Under the pieces are notes generated by a model. The model was not told the origin of the DNA and made no database searches. It was given only the letters and a program-made list of their open reading frames with translations. From contig JACKDV010000018.1 of NCBI GenBank assembly GCA_020633315.1, positions 113,436 through 177,435 on the forward strand: a DNA stretch of 64,000 bases. The letters run 5' to 3'. The stretch's first letter is position 1. Every line of letters starts with the position of its first letter. The position numbers and the translations under genes are program-made. Below, piece after piece: positions 47,251 to 56,600 of the stretch. Origin of the DNA: Myxococcales bacterium. GTDB taxonomy: Bacteria > Myxococcota_A > Polyangia > Nannocystales > Nannocystaceae.

Positions 47251-48578
47251 CAGCCACCCGAGAATACCACGGTAAAGGTCACCTCGCCGCTGTCCTCCTG
47301 CGTGCCGAAGCGCCAGCCCTTGATCTTTGCCGTGGTGCAGGTCTTCACCTTCGGATCGCCCACGGTGTCCTCTTCGACCGCGACCGCGGTCACGCTACCC
47401 ATCTTGCTGATGGAGACCGTGTAGGTCATCTTGCCCGCGAGATCGGGGCGAGTTCGCAGCACGGTCTCGTAGCAGTAGCGCAGCGCGTTCGTGCGCCGGT
47501 TGATCTGTGCCTTGATCCCCTTGGCGTCCACGTCGCCGAACACGTCGGTCTTGGTCGCCTTGGTGTTGCCCTTGACCTTGCGCTCGCGCTTCTCTTCCTT
47601 GGCATCGAGCGCGGGGCCCTCGCCCAGGTCGAAGCCCTCGGTCTGCGCCATGCTGCCGCCCAGCGAGATGCCCTCGCCGCCCGGCACGAAGGGCGTGATC
47701 GCCCCGCCGTCGGCGAGCATCGTGGTGGTCATGCCCTGCGCGAAGAGATCGCCGAGGTTGTTCTCGGTGCTCTCGATGACGTCGAGCACCGTGCCCTCGC
47801 CGGGGCCGCCGTAGGTGCCCAGCACGCGAGCGATGCCCACGTTGCGGGCCTCCTTCATCGCCTGCTTGGAGAACTTCTCGGGCGCCTTGTCGAGCTTCTT
47901 GGGCTCGGGCTTGGGCTTGTCCTTGATCTCCAGCTTGTCCTCGTCCTCCTCGGCGAGCGCGTCCTCTTCCTCCTCCTCGGGAGGCAGCTCCTCTTCCTCT
48001 TCCTTCACGTTGAGACCCATGGCCTTGACGAAGCGCTCGTCGATCTCGAAGTCCTCGTCGCGATCGACCTCGGCCGTGGCCGCCCAGGTGAAGTAGGAGC
48101 CCAGGCCGAGGGCCGAGGCGGTGAGGGTGGAGAGCTCGCGGCGCCCCATCATCTGCTCCACGCGCGCCTTGAACTGCACCGGGAAGGGCAGCCGGGGCGG
48201 GAGCTCCTTGGGGTGGGAGAACTGGAACAGGACCGTGGACTCGCCGATGAGCAGCTTGCCCTTGGCCCGCGGGTTGAGCTTGACCCGCAGCTTGCCGCCC
48301 GCCGCGAAGCGCTTGCGGAGGTTGCCCACCGTGAACGACTTGCGACCCATCGACACCTTGCCGCGCACGTGCTCGGGCAGGTCGAGGAAGTAGGCCCCCT
48401 GGCGATAGTCGAAGAGCGTGTGCTGCCGCGGAGCCGAGCTGCCGAACAGCACCACGTCGCTGCGGTAGTCGCTGCCCATGCTGATCGATCCCGCTTCGTG
48501 CTGATGGATCTCGTCGCACACGAGCTGGTCCACCAGCACGGCGACGCGCAGCACTCTTCGTTCGCGAGGGGTCGACAT
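47250..48578 (-). CDS. AgmX/PglI C-terminal domain protein (TonB-like)
   Basis: A 442-residue protein. The N-terminal 150 residues look like a globular FHA-like or adaptor domain (VLFGSSAPRQHTLFDYRQGA, GKLLIGESTVLFQFSHP). One hydrophobic segment lies at TLTASALGLGSYFTWAATAE. A very acidic linker follows (KEEEEELPPEEEEED), then a basic one. The C-terminal domain (AQINRRTNALRYCYETVLRT, KMTYTVSISKMGSVTAVAVE, VKTCTTAKIKGWRFG) is the AgmX/PglI domain that resembles TonB C-terminal modules and occurs in Myxococcus gliding proteins such as GltJ/AgmX. It lies downstream of ExbB/ExbD genes, so it probably transmits energy from that motor to the outer membrane. Confidence 0.85.
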   Translation of the reverse strand: MSTPRERRVLRVAVLVDQLVCDEIHQHEAGSISMGSDYRSDVVLFGSSAPRQHTLFDYRQGAYFLDLPEHVRGKVSMGRKSFTVGNLRKRFAAGGKLRVKLNPRAKGKLLIGESTVLFQFSHPKELPPRLPFPVQFKARVEQMMGRRELSTLTASALGLGSYFTWAATAEVDRDEDFEIDERFVKAMGLNVKEEEEELPPEEEEEDALAEEDEDKLEIKDKPKPEPKKLDKAPEKFSKQAMKEARNVGIARVLGTYGGPGEGTVLDVIESTENNLGDLFAQGMTTTMLADGGAITPFVPGGEGISLGGSMAQTEGFDLGEGPALDAKEEKRERKVKGNTKATKTDVFGDVDAKGIKAQINRRTNALRYCYETVLRTRPDLAGKMTYTVSISKMGSVTAVAVEEDTVGDPKVKTCTTAKIKGWRFGTQEDSGEVTFTVVFSGG

Positions 48579-48910
48579 CAGCTTTGAAGGTTTTAGCAGC
48601 TACAACGCCGAGCGCACAATACGCTCACGCATCGACTTCCATCCCACCGAGACGAGCTTCTACGCGCCGGAGCATAGCCGGGCGCAGCGCCGGGGCCAGG
48701 CGCGATGGGAGGAGCACGGCCCGCCTGGGAGCACGCGCGACTCGGGCCTCGGTTTCCTCGGCCACACCCCATCCATGGCCACCACCGACTCGATCCGTCA
48801 TGCCGATCACGTCCGCTCGCGAGGTCGATCGATCCCTCGCGCAGGCCACGCAAAACGGCCGGACCCTCGTGCCTCGGGGGTCCGGCCGCCGTCGACGTGC
48901 CAAGGGTCGC
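48579..48910. other. Intergenic region between the ExbBD operon and the AgmX-like gene
   Basis: This 332-base gap contains the terminator of the ExbBD unit near 48852-48888 and an inverted GCGAGG/CCTCGC pair around 48820-48840. The remainder to 48579 should hold a promoter for the AgmX-like gene. No convincing coding frame was found. Confidence 0.6.
48852..48888 (-). terminator. Intrinsic terminator after the ExbB-ExbD-ExbD operon
   Basis: On the minus strand an 11-bp perfect stem (CGGCCGGACCC with GGGTCCGGCCG) and an 11-base loop are followed directly by TTTT. This is the most convincing factor-independent terminator in the window and ends transcription about 25 bases beyond the second ExbD gene. 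Confidence 0.85.
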
Positions 48911-49444
48911 CTACTGGTTCTGGATGACGCAGAACGCGTACTCGCGGAACTCGGCTCGGCCCGCGGTGTACATCACGTCTACCAGTGTGGAGAACTTGAG
49001 GGTCTGGTCACCCACCAGGATGATGCGACCGCTCCACTCCTCCTTGCCCTGGTTGGTGGCCATCTGCTTGGCCTTGTCCGCCTCCTCGGCCATCGCGTCG
49101 TAGAGCGGACCGATGAGGTGGTTCTGCAGCGAGGCAGGATCGATGTCCCCGTTCTCGTCGATCTGGACCACCTTCTTGCTGTTGAAGGTGATGGCCCGCT
49201 TCGAGATGTAGACGGGGATGCCGTCTTGGATGGGCGAGTCGGCCTTGGACATCGGGATCTTCTGTCCCGCGGTGGGCATGATGACCACCGGGTCCGCGCC
49301 GTAGCTCTTGAGGAGGTACACCACGATGATGGACACGATGTCCATGAGCGAGGTGATGTTGAGCTTGCCCTCTTCCTCTTCCTTGTTGCGCCGGGCTGCC
49401 TTCTTGGCCGCCTTCTTCGCTTGGAATAGCTCTTCTGGCGTCAT
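48911..49444 (-). CDS. ExbD/TolR-family protein retaining the membrane aspartate
   Basis: A 177-residue protein. A charged cytoplasmic N-terminus (KKAAKKAARRNKEEEEG) leads into a single membrane helix (LNITSLMDIVSIIVVYLLK) with the conserved aspartate D35, the residue that carries protons in ExbD/TolR/MotB-type stators. The periplasmic domain (GIPVYISKRAITFNSKKVV, IILVGDQTLKFSTLVDVMY) has the ExbD fold. It is the third gene of an ExbB-ExbD-ExbD unit and starts one base after the previous stop. Likely partners are the ExbB at 50114 and the other ExbD at 49446. Confidence 0.9.
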   Translation of the reverse strand: MTPEELFQAKKAAKKAARRNKEEEEGKLNITSLMDIVSIIVVYLLKSYGADPVVIMPTAGQKIPMSKADSPIQDGIPVYISKRAITFNSKKVVQIDENGDIDPASLQNHLIGPLYDAMAEEADKAKQMATNQGKEEWSGRIILVGDQTLKFSTLVDVMYTAGRAEFREYAFCVIQNQ

Positions 49445-49445
49445 G

Positions 49446-50021
49446 CTAGCCCGCTCCCGCCTCTACGATGGCCTGCCAGAAGTAGCACTCGGGCGGTACT
49501 TCCTCGCCGGCCATCGCCTTGAGTAGCTTGCAGTCCGATCCACGCAGGGCGTCCATCGTGTTGATGAGGGCCTGCATGGGGATGCTGTTCTCGGCGCTGA
49601 TCGTCACCACCGTCTCGTGGGGGAACAGCTTCTTGTACTTGGCCGCCTCGGCCTCGAGCGCCTGGACGTTGTAGCGCTCGTAGTCGTCGAGCGGAGCCCC
49701 GGGCTTGGCCAGGGGGATCGTCGGCTTGTTGGAGTCGGCCGACTTGCCCGCCTCGGCGCCTTGCTGCTGTCCCTGCGCGCTCACCCGATAGCCGTCTTCC
49801 ATGATGAAGACCTTCAGGTTGAGCGGCTTCTCCTTGTCCTCCTTCTCCTTCTTCTGGTCGGCCTGCGCCGCGAACTTCGGCGGGGTGACGTTCACCGCCG
49901 CGAAGCGTGCGACCTCCATGGCCAGCAGCAGCGCCGGGATGAGGAGGAACATGACGTTCATAACCGGGATGAGGTTGGCTTCGACATCGCCCTCATCCAT
50001 CTTCTTCTTTCTCTTAGCCAT
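49446..50021 (-). CDS. ExbD/TolR-family protein with asparagine in place of the membrane aspartate
   Basis: A 191-residue protein with a short basic N-terminus (MAKRKKKMDEGDVEANLIP) and a single membrane helix (PVMNVMFLLIPALLLAMEVA). The position of the conserved ExbD aspartate (usually PMIDVVFLLL) is asparagine, N22. The periplasmic part has KPLNLKVFIMEDGYRVSAQG and VVTISAENSIPMQALINTMD. It lies between the ExbB gene and a second ExbD that keeps the aspartate. The two may form a mixed dimer in which only one chain carries protons, as is suspected for the paired TolR-like proteins of Myxococcus gliding motors. Confidence 0.88.
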   Translation of the reverse strand: MAKRKKKMDEGDVEANLIPVMNVMFLLIPALLLAMEVARFAAVNVTPPKFAAQADQKKEKEDKEKPLNLKVFIMEDGYRVSAQGQQQGAEAGKSADSNKPTIPLAKPGAPLDDYERYNVQALEAEAAKYKKLFPHETVVTISAENSIPMQALINTMDALRGSDCKLLKAMAGEEVPPECYFWQAIVEAGAG

Positions 50022-50113
50022 GGCCCGCTTCCGTCATCGGAGGTAACCCTCGGTTGATGTGGGAGGACCCGGGCCCCGCCGCACCATTGCGACGGCGGCC
50101 CGGATGCCACGGC

Positions 50114-50746
50114 CTACCCCTGACGGACCCGAGCCGCGAGGAGGTTCTCGAGCTTGACCGCGTACAGGTCGACCTCGTCCGAGATCTTCTTGGCCAGGTT
50201 CGAGATGAAGATGTGCATGGCGAGCAGCGGGATGGCGACCAGCAGACCGAAGCCGGTCGTGTTGATCGCGATCGAGATGCCCTTCGCCAGAGCGGTGGCG
50301 CGCTGGTCGGCGGACACCGTGGCCACCGCCTTGAACGCCGAGATCATGCCGAAGATGGTGCCGAGCAGACCGAGCAGGGTGGCGATGTTGGCGAGCGCCG
50401 AGATCATCGGCACGCGCTTGCCGATCGCAGGGCCGACCTCGAGGGTCGCCTCTTCGATGGCGGCAGCGATGTCGGCCTCGCTCTTGTTGGCGCGGGTGAG
50501 ACCGGCCTTGATCACGCGAGCCAGCGCCGCCTTGTCGGCCGCGTTGCACAGCTTGATGGCGCGGTCGATGTTGTTGGCCATCACCAGCTTCTGGATCTGG
50601 TTGAAGAACTGGCCGCCGTTGATGTTGAAGCGGAAGAACAGGAAGATGAAGCGCTCGATCGTCACCCCGGCGCCGATGATGGCGGTGAGGGCGATGAAGT
50701 GCATCCAGACGCCACCGTCCTGATAAAACTCAGCGAAATTGTCCAT
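50114..50746 (-). CDS. MotA/TolQ/ExbB-family proton channel protein
   Basis: A 210-residue membrane protein. Helix 1 lies at MHFIALTAIIGAGVTIERFIF. The family core follows: AKLPMIS-like KRVPMISALANIATLLGLLG, TIFGMISAFKAVATVS, then NTTGFGLLVAIPLLAMHIFI. The threonines and glycines that line the TolQ/ExbB channel are present. Five such subunits surround an ExbD dimer and convert the proton gradient into movement of envelope proteins. The ATG at 50746 has GGAGGA nine bases upstream. It leads the ExbB-ExbD-ExbD unit, and a sigma-54-like promoter lies about 90 bases upstream. Confidence 0.93.
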   Translation of the reverse strand: MDNFAEFYQDGGVWMHFIALTAIIGAGVTIERFIFLFFRFNINGGQFFNQIQKLVMANNIDRAIKLCNAADKAALARVIKAGLTRANKSEADIAAAIEEATLEVGPAIGKRVPMISALANIATLLGLLGTIFGMISAFKAVATVSADQRATALAKGISIAINTTGFGLLVAIPLLAMHIFISNLAKKISDEVDLYAVKLENLLAARVRQG

Positions 50747-50837
50747 GACCGTGTGTCCTCCTCAAAGGGCGGGGAGCCTTCCCGCGGTCCCCTGGCCGGG
50801 GGGCACGTCGAATGACCCCGGCATCGTGTGGTTGGTG

Positions 50838-50854
50838 ATGCTCCGATGGTGCCA
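50838..50854 (-). promoter_or_regulatory. Candidate sigma-54 (-24/-12) promoter for the ExbBD operon
   Basis: The minus strand reads TGGCACCATCGGAGCAT, with the GG and GC dinucleotides at the exact spacing of the -24/-12 consensus (TGGCAC-N5-TTGC). The -12 side is only GAGC, so the match is partial. The -24 TGGCAC also forms half of an inverted repeat (GGTGCC-N6-GGCACC). It would start transcription about 80 bases before the ExbB ATG. Confidence 0.4.
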
Positions 50855-50981
50855 CGTTTGGCACCGTGGGCGTAGCGAACTCGCGCGCGGAGAGCGCTGC
50901 CCTCGGAGGCTTGGTGGAGAGAGTCTCGAAGTCTTTGCCAATACCCTGCCAGACCCTGACGGGGTGCGAGCGGAGCCCAGA

Positions 50982-51674
50982 TTAGAACAGAGGATCCTGG
51001 ACCGACTCAAGCACCAAAGGAGAAAACTTGGCGTCGAGGCGGGCCCAGTCGTAGTCGAGCGACGAGCGCCGAAGGATGTAGTAGGCGCTCGGCTTTTCGA
51101 GCTTGCCTTCGACCAGGAACTCGTCTGAGATGACCGTCCGCTTGCCGCCCGCGTCACCGCGGGGGCGTCGGCCCCTGCTCTCGGTGCCGTCCTCGGTCGG
51201 GGGATCGCTCGCGGGCTCGGTGCTCGCAGGCGCATCCGCCTTCGAAGGCGCCGCCGTGGTGCTGCGCATGGCGACGCGGATCGGCTCGCGCTCGGCGGGC
51301 GGGGTGGAACGCGGCGCACGGGCATCGGCGGCTCGAGGAGCCGAGGCATGCTCGGCCTGCGCCGTCGCATCGCGGCTCCCTCGGGCTCGAGCGGCCTGCG
51401 GAGCCGATGCCCGCGGAGTGGGGCTCGAGCTCGAGCTCGCTCTCGATGGCGATGCTCCGGTCTCGGCTCGATCGCCTCCCGACGCCTCGGCGGCCCGAGG
51501 GGCATGCTTCGGAGGATTCGTGGGGGTGGTTGCCGACCCGGCGTCCGTAGTGGGTGCCGAGCGTTGGCCCCGTTGTGGGGGCTGACCGTACACGGATTGA
51601 GGCGCGAGCAATGTAGCGAAAAGGCCCGCCGCTGCCAAGCTCCAAACCGCCGTGAACGCGCGTCTTGGAGGCAT
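50982..51674 (-). CDS. Secreted low-complexity protein of the envelope cluster
   Basis: About 230 residues from the ATG at 51674, giving the signal peptide AVWSLAAAGLFATLLAPQSV. Around 140 residues of Ala/Ser/Pro/Arg-rich disordered sequence follow. The C-terminal 55 residues are ordered (KRTVISDEFLVEGKLEKPSA, then YYILRRSSLDYDWARLDAKF) and look conserved. ATGs further upstream exist in frame to 51902. It lies between a TPR lipoprotein and the ExbB operon on the same strand. The conserved tail may dock to a partner, and the disordered part could span the periplasm. Confidence 0.7.
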   Translation of the reverse strand: MPPRRAFTAVWSLAAAGLFATLLAPQSVYGQPPQRGQRSAPTTDAGSATTPTNPPKHAPRAAEASGGDRAETGASPSRASSSSSPTPRASAPQAARARGSRDATAQAEHASAPRAADARAPRSTPPAEREPIRVAMRSTTAAPSKADAPASTEPASDPPTEDGTESRGRRPRGDAGGKRTVISDEFLVEGKLEKPSAYYILRRSSLDYDWARLDAKFSPLVLESVQDPLF

Positions 51675-51813
51675 CGCGAGCCATCGTGGAGATCGCGACG
51701 CGAGGGTCGATGCGCTCGAGCTGTTCGTTGGGTGGGGCACCGTACGAGGGTGACGACCGATCGCAGTGAGAGGTCGAGGGCGTGGGTCTTGGGCGGAGCG
51801 GGTCATGGCGAGG

Positions 51814-53679
51814 TCAGGCGACGGCGAAGGGCGACGTTGGAGCGACCGCGAGGACCATGAGCCACGTCGACGCCGTGCCGAAGGGCAGCACGGTGTCGAC
51901 ATCCGTGGAAACAGAGGCGAGGTCGACGCTGGACGTGGCGAGGGCGACCTCCAACGAGTTTAGTGTCGAGGCGTCCGAGCGGGTTCCACGCGACGCGGGC
52001 TCGAGCGAGATTTTTTTGGGAGCTGCCCTCACGCTCGTCCGCGCCGACTGTGGTTTTTGTACGGACGGTTTCTGTGCCGGCGGAGGACTGGGCGCCGGAG
52101 ACGATCCCGGACCCTGCGGCGCCGGCTGACTGGGCTTGGCCGGCTGCACCGGCGTGGGCGTGGGGCTCTTGGGTGGCGGCTGCGTGGGAGCCGGCTGCGT
52201 CGGCGCGGGCTGGCTGGGCTTGGCCGGCTGCGTCGGCGCGGGCTGGGTTGGGGTCGGCTGCGTCGGGGCCGGGGTGGTCGGGCCCTGCGGCGACGGCTTG
52301 CTCGGCGCCGGCGAGCTCGGGCCCTGCGGCGACGGCTGGCTCGGACCCTGCGGTGACGGCTGGCTCGGCGAGCTCGGACCCTGCGGCGACGGCTTGGTCG
52401 GGGTCGGCGTGCTCGGACCCTGCACGGATGGCTGGGTGGGGGTCGCCGGCTCGCCGGGGGACTCGGGCTCCTCCCCCGCTCCCGCCCCCGCGTCGGGCGG
52501 CGCCTCGCCGGAGTCGCCGGGCTCCTCCGAGCCGGCATCGGCGGGCTCGCCCGCCCCCGCGTCGGTGGGCTCGCCGGGCTTGGCCGGCGAGGCTTGGCGC
52601 TCCTGCTCGCGCTCGATCCTCCGTTGCTCCCGCTCGAGCCCCTTCTTGGCCACGCGGATGTAGTCGTCCGCGCGATCCTTGCTCACCCGCGGCGGCGGAG
52701 CGTTGGGCCCTTCGAAGGCAGAGGCGGCCCGGCCCGGTCGCGCCCCGCCGTCGGCGATGGCCAGCTCGCGGTACTTGCCGAGGTTCTGGATCGCCTTGTT
52801 GAGCCGCTGCGTGGTGTCGAGGTTGGGGAAGGGATCGGCGTCGAGGTAGAGCACCCCGAGATCGAAGTAGGCCTCGGCGTAGTTGGGACGCAGCTCGAGG
52901 GCCTTGCGCATCTCGGCCTCGGCCGGCTCCCACTGACGGTTGGCCCGCAGCGCCGCGCCATGGTTGAGGTGCGCCTCGGGGAAGCGGGCGTCGAGCTGCA
53001 GCGCGTACTCGAAGCACGACATCGCGGTGGCCGTGTCGCCGGCGTCGAGGTAGCGGGTGCCGAGGTTGTTCCACGCCACCGCGTTGTTCTCGTCGACCTC
53101 CGCCGCCTTCTTGAACGACTGCGTGGCCGCGATCTCGTCGCCCATCGCCATCATCGCGAAGCCCTGCAGGTTGTAGGCCCGCGAGGTCTCCTCCGGGGTG
53201 CGGATCTTGGCGTCGATCTGCAGCGCCGAGCTGGTCACCGCGTGCACGAGCTCGAACTTGCCCTGCTTGTAGTAGACTTGGGCGATCACCAGCATCGCGT
53301 CGACGTTCTGCTCGTGCACCTTGAGCGCCTGCCGGGCGGTCTGCACCGCCTCCTGCATCTGCCCCTTGGCGAGCTGCTGCCCGGCCTGCTCGCTGATGGC
53401 ATGCGAGCGCGCGAGCTTCTTCTTCTCCTCCTCGGGATCGCGATCCTTGACGTTCTTGAGCACCTCCTGGGCCGCGGCCTGCTTGGCCGCGAGATCGGGG
53501 TCCTCGGTGGAGGACGCGTCGACGGGGGTGGCCCCCAGCTGCACGTCCTCGTAGTCCTCCGAGGGCGAGGGCGCCTCGCTCTCGGGCTTGTTGGGATCGG
53601 CACAGGCCACCAGCGCGCCGACCAGCACCAGCCCGCCTACCGCGGCCGCCCTGCCCCACCTCGATGTCGCGCTCGTCAT
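51814..53679 (-). CDS. TPR lipoprotein with Pro/Gln/Ser-rich tail (GltE/AglT-like)
   Basis: A 621-residue lipoprotein (signal VGGLVLVGALVAC). Residues 60-340 form TPR repeats (GQMQEAVQTARQALKVHEQN, AVAWNNLGTRYLDAGDTATA, EAHLNHGAALRANRQWEPAE, AEAYFDLGVLYLDADPFPN). About 200 residues of low-complexity PSPQGPS and PAPTQP repeats follow. The layout resembles the TPR outer-membrane-linked GltE/AglT proteins of Myxococcus. Its ATG overlaps the stop of the large TPR gene upstream (ATGA). The repeat tract probably spans the envelope and is prone to length variation. Confidence 0.85.
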   Translation of the reverse strand: MTSATSRWGRAAAVGGLVLVGALVACADPNKPESEAPSPSEDYEDVQLGATPVDASSTEDPDLAAKQAAAQEVLKNVKDRDPEEEKKKLARSHAISEQAGQQLAKGQMQEAVQTARQALKVHEQNVDAMLVIAQVYYKQGKFELVHAVTSSALQIDAKIRTPEETSRAYNLQGFAMMAMGDEIAATQSFKKAAEVDENNAVAWNNLGTRYLDAGDTATAMSCFEYALQLDARFPEAHLNHGAALRANRQWEPAEAEMRKALELRPNYAEAYFDLGVLYLDADPFPNLDTTQRLNKAIQNLGKYRELAIADGGARPGRAASAFEGPNAPPPRVSKDRADDYIRVAKKGLEREQRRIEREQERQASPAKPGEPTDAGAGEPADAGSEEPGDSGEAPPDAGAGAGEEPESPGEPATPTQPSVQGPSTPTPTKPSPQGPSSPSQPSPQGPSQPSPQGPSSPAPSKPSPQGPTTPAPTQPTPTQPAPTQPAKPSQPAPTQPAPTQPPPKSPTPTPVQPAKPSQPAPQGPGSSPAPSPPPAQKPSVQKPQSARTSVRAAPKKISLEPASRGTRSDASTLNSLEVALATSSVDLASVSTDVDTVLPFGTASTWLMVLAVAPTSPFAVA

Positions 53680-56600
53680 CGTCGGTCCTCCAGCTCCAGC
53701 CCCAGCGCCGGCGTCCGCAGCAGCGGGTACTCCTCGGGCATGTAGATGTTGAGCCGCTCTCGCGCCGAGCGGGTCCAGTCGTTGGCGATGTTGAACTCCT
53801 TGCCGCGCTCCACGGTCTGCACGTACAGCTCGACCGCCTTGGCCTCGGCCCGGGCCGCGAACGCCTCCACCAGATCCTTGTAGGCGAACCAGGCCTCCGA
53901 GTACTCCTTGAGCTTCTTGGGCACCGGCGCCTCGCGGACCGCGATCGCGGTGGTCTCGAAGGCGTAGCCGCGCCGATACATCGCGGCGAGCACCCAGTCG
54001 ATCCGACGGTAGGGCCCCACGTTGTCGTAGGCCGAGGTGGCCACGACCAGCGCGTCGAACAGCTCCTTGGTCTCCTTCTCGAGCTTCTTGCCGGTGCCGG
54101 TGACCTTCTTCTCGAGCACGTCGGCCAGCGCGAACTCGGCGAGCAGGAACTGCGCCTCGGCGGGCAGGTCGGCCGCGTTGGTGGCCGGCTGCAGCCCCCG
54201 GGTGTCGAACGCGGCCACCGTGGCCCGGTAGTGCTCCTCGGCCTTCTTGCGGTTGCCCTGGGCCGCATAGGCCTGGCCGATGCGCAGCTCCGCCTCCACC
54301 GCGCGCTCGGCCTGCTCGGGCCGGGCGCCGTAGCGGGCCAGGAACACCTGGTAGGCGTCGATGGTCGCGGCGTGATCGCCGGTCTTGCCCAGCACCTTGG
54401 CCGCGCGGAACAGGGCCTCGCCCGCCTGCGCCTCGTCGGTCGCCGCCACCTTCTCGGCGTAGCGGTTGTAGAAGTCGGCGGAGCGCTTGTAGTCCTGCAG
54501 GCTGTCGAGCAGGTCAGCCGCGTTGCGCAGCGCGACCTCGCGGTGCTCGCTGTCCTGGTAGTGATCGTCCTCGGCGAGGATGAGGTAGGACTCCACCGCC
54601 TCGTCGAACTCGAAGAAGCGCGAGTGGTTGAAGCCGGTGCGCAGCAGCGCGTCGTCGGCGAAGTCGGAGTCGGGGTACTCGGTGTAGATCCGCTTGTAGG
54701 TCTGGCTCGCCGAGGAGAAGCGCCCGATGTTCTCGTAGCAGACCGCGGCGTTGTTGAGCGCGGGCGCGGCGTTGGGATCGTCGGGGGCCTGGTCCACCAG
54801 GGCCACGAAGCGATCGGCCGCGGCCTCGAACTCCTCGGCCTCGTACAGCAGCGTGGCCTCCTGGAAGCGCACCGCGTTGCCCAGGGTCTTGAGCTTGCCC
54901 GCGAACTGCTCCTTCTCGTCGCCCTCGCCGCAGCCGCGCTCGCCGAGCTCCTCGGTCCACTTCATCACGGCCTCGAGGTCCTCGCGAGCGCCGTAGCCGT
55001 CGAGGATCGCCGTGCCGGCGCGGATCGCCTCGTTCTCCTCGCAGTGCTGGTCGAGCACCTCAACGAAGCGGCGCTCGGCGTCCTCGAACTGGTAGTAGCG
55101 CTGCGAGAGCTCGCCGGCGAGCACCATCATGGCCGGGGTCTGCTCGCTGTCGGGCAGCACGGTGATGAAGCTGTCATAGGCGGTCTGCAGCGCCGCGAGC
55201 AGCTCGGGCAGCGGCTGGGGATCGAAGGGGCCGGCCGAGCCCTTCTTGGGCATCTCGGGCAGGGTGAGGCGACCGGCCGCGGTCTCCTCCTCCACGAAGG
55301 CCTCGTAGGCGAGCACTGCCCCCGAGGCCGCGTCCTCCTGCAGCCGGTTGTCGATGTTGGAGTCGCGGACCTCGGCGTACTGCTCGGCCGCCTTGGCGAA
55401 CTGGTCGCTGTAGTAGAGCGACTCGGCGAAGTTGTAGCGGTTCTCGTAGGAGGTGGGGGTGTCGGGGAAGCGCTCGAGGTAGGCCTCGTAGGCCCGCGCC
55501 GCGATCGCGTACTCGGCCTTGGCCGCCGGATCTCCCTCGGCCCGCAGCGCCTGCGCCATCTTGTGGTGGTCGATGGCGGTGTGCACCAGCGCCTCCTCGG
55601 CCAGGGCCAGCGCCTCCTCGACCACGTCGGGGTCGCCCTCGTTGGCGTAGAACCACTCGGTGCCGCGCAGGTAGTTGGTGGCCAGGGCGTCGCGGGCCTC
55701 GCGAGCGCCGGCCTCGTCCTGCAGGAAGTTGTAGGCGCTCATGATCCGCACCTGGATCTTCGGCGCGGCGGGGGCCAGCGGCCAGCGCTGCAGCGTGGTC
55801 TTCCAGATGTCGATCGCCTTGCCGAACTCGGTCTGGAACGCGAACAGGTCGCCGAGCGCGGCGTAGATCTCGGGCACGTGGCGCTCGTTGCCGCGATCCC
55901 GGTAGTCGCGGTCGAGGCGGGCCAGCCCCCACACGCGATCGCGGCGGCCGTCGAGGTCCCAGTCCTCCTCCACGTAGGTCTTGGCCAGGTACTTGATCGC
56001 GTCGTCGCGCAGGGCGACCGCGCCGTCGGCCTTGGCCTCGCCCTTGTGGGCGTCGGCGTAGCGCACGAATTCGTCGAGCTTGTCGGCCGCCTCGGGGAAG
56101 CTCCGCTTGAGGTAGAGCGTCCACGCCATGCGGATGAGGGCCTCGTCGTAGAGCTCGCCCTCGGGGTCGGAGGCCGCCTGGGCATAGGCCTCGAGCGCGG
56201 GGTCGAGCTCGTCGAGGTCGTAGTGCACCTCGCCCACCCGCAGCCACGCCTCGGCCACGAACTGGCTGTCGGCCTTCCAGGGCACGCAGCCGCCGTAGTC
56301 GCCGGGGCGGAACGCGGTGGAGTAGACCAGGTTGGTGCCGTCGGCGTAGGGCGCCTCGTAGCGGTTGGAGCAGACCAGGGCCAGGTAGGCCTGGCGGCTC
56401 TCGTCGAAGCTCTCCATCTCGTACAGCAGGGTGCCCATCATGTAGAGCGCCGAGTCCACGAGGTGGTAGTGGGGGAAGCGGACGGCGACGTCGCGGTACA
56501 GCGCGATCGAGGGGCCGTACTCGGGGTTGGGGCTCACCGGCGGCGGCGCGTCGGGGTTGGTCTGCAGCGCCTTCTCGTAGGCCTCGAGCTCGGTCTGGAA

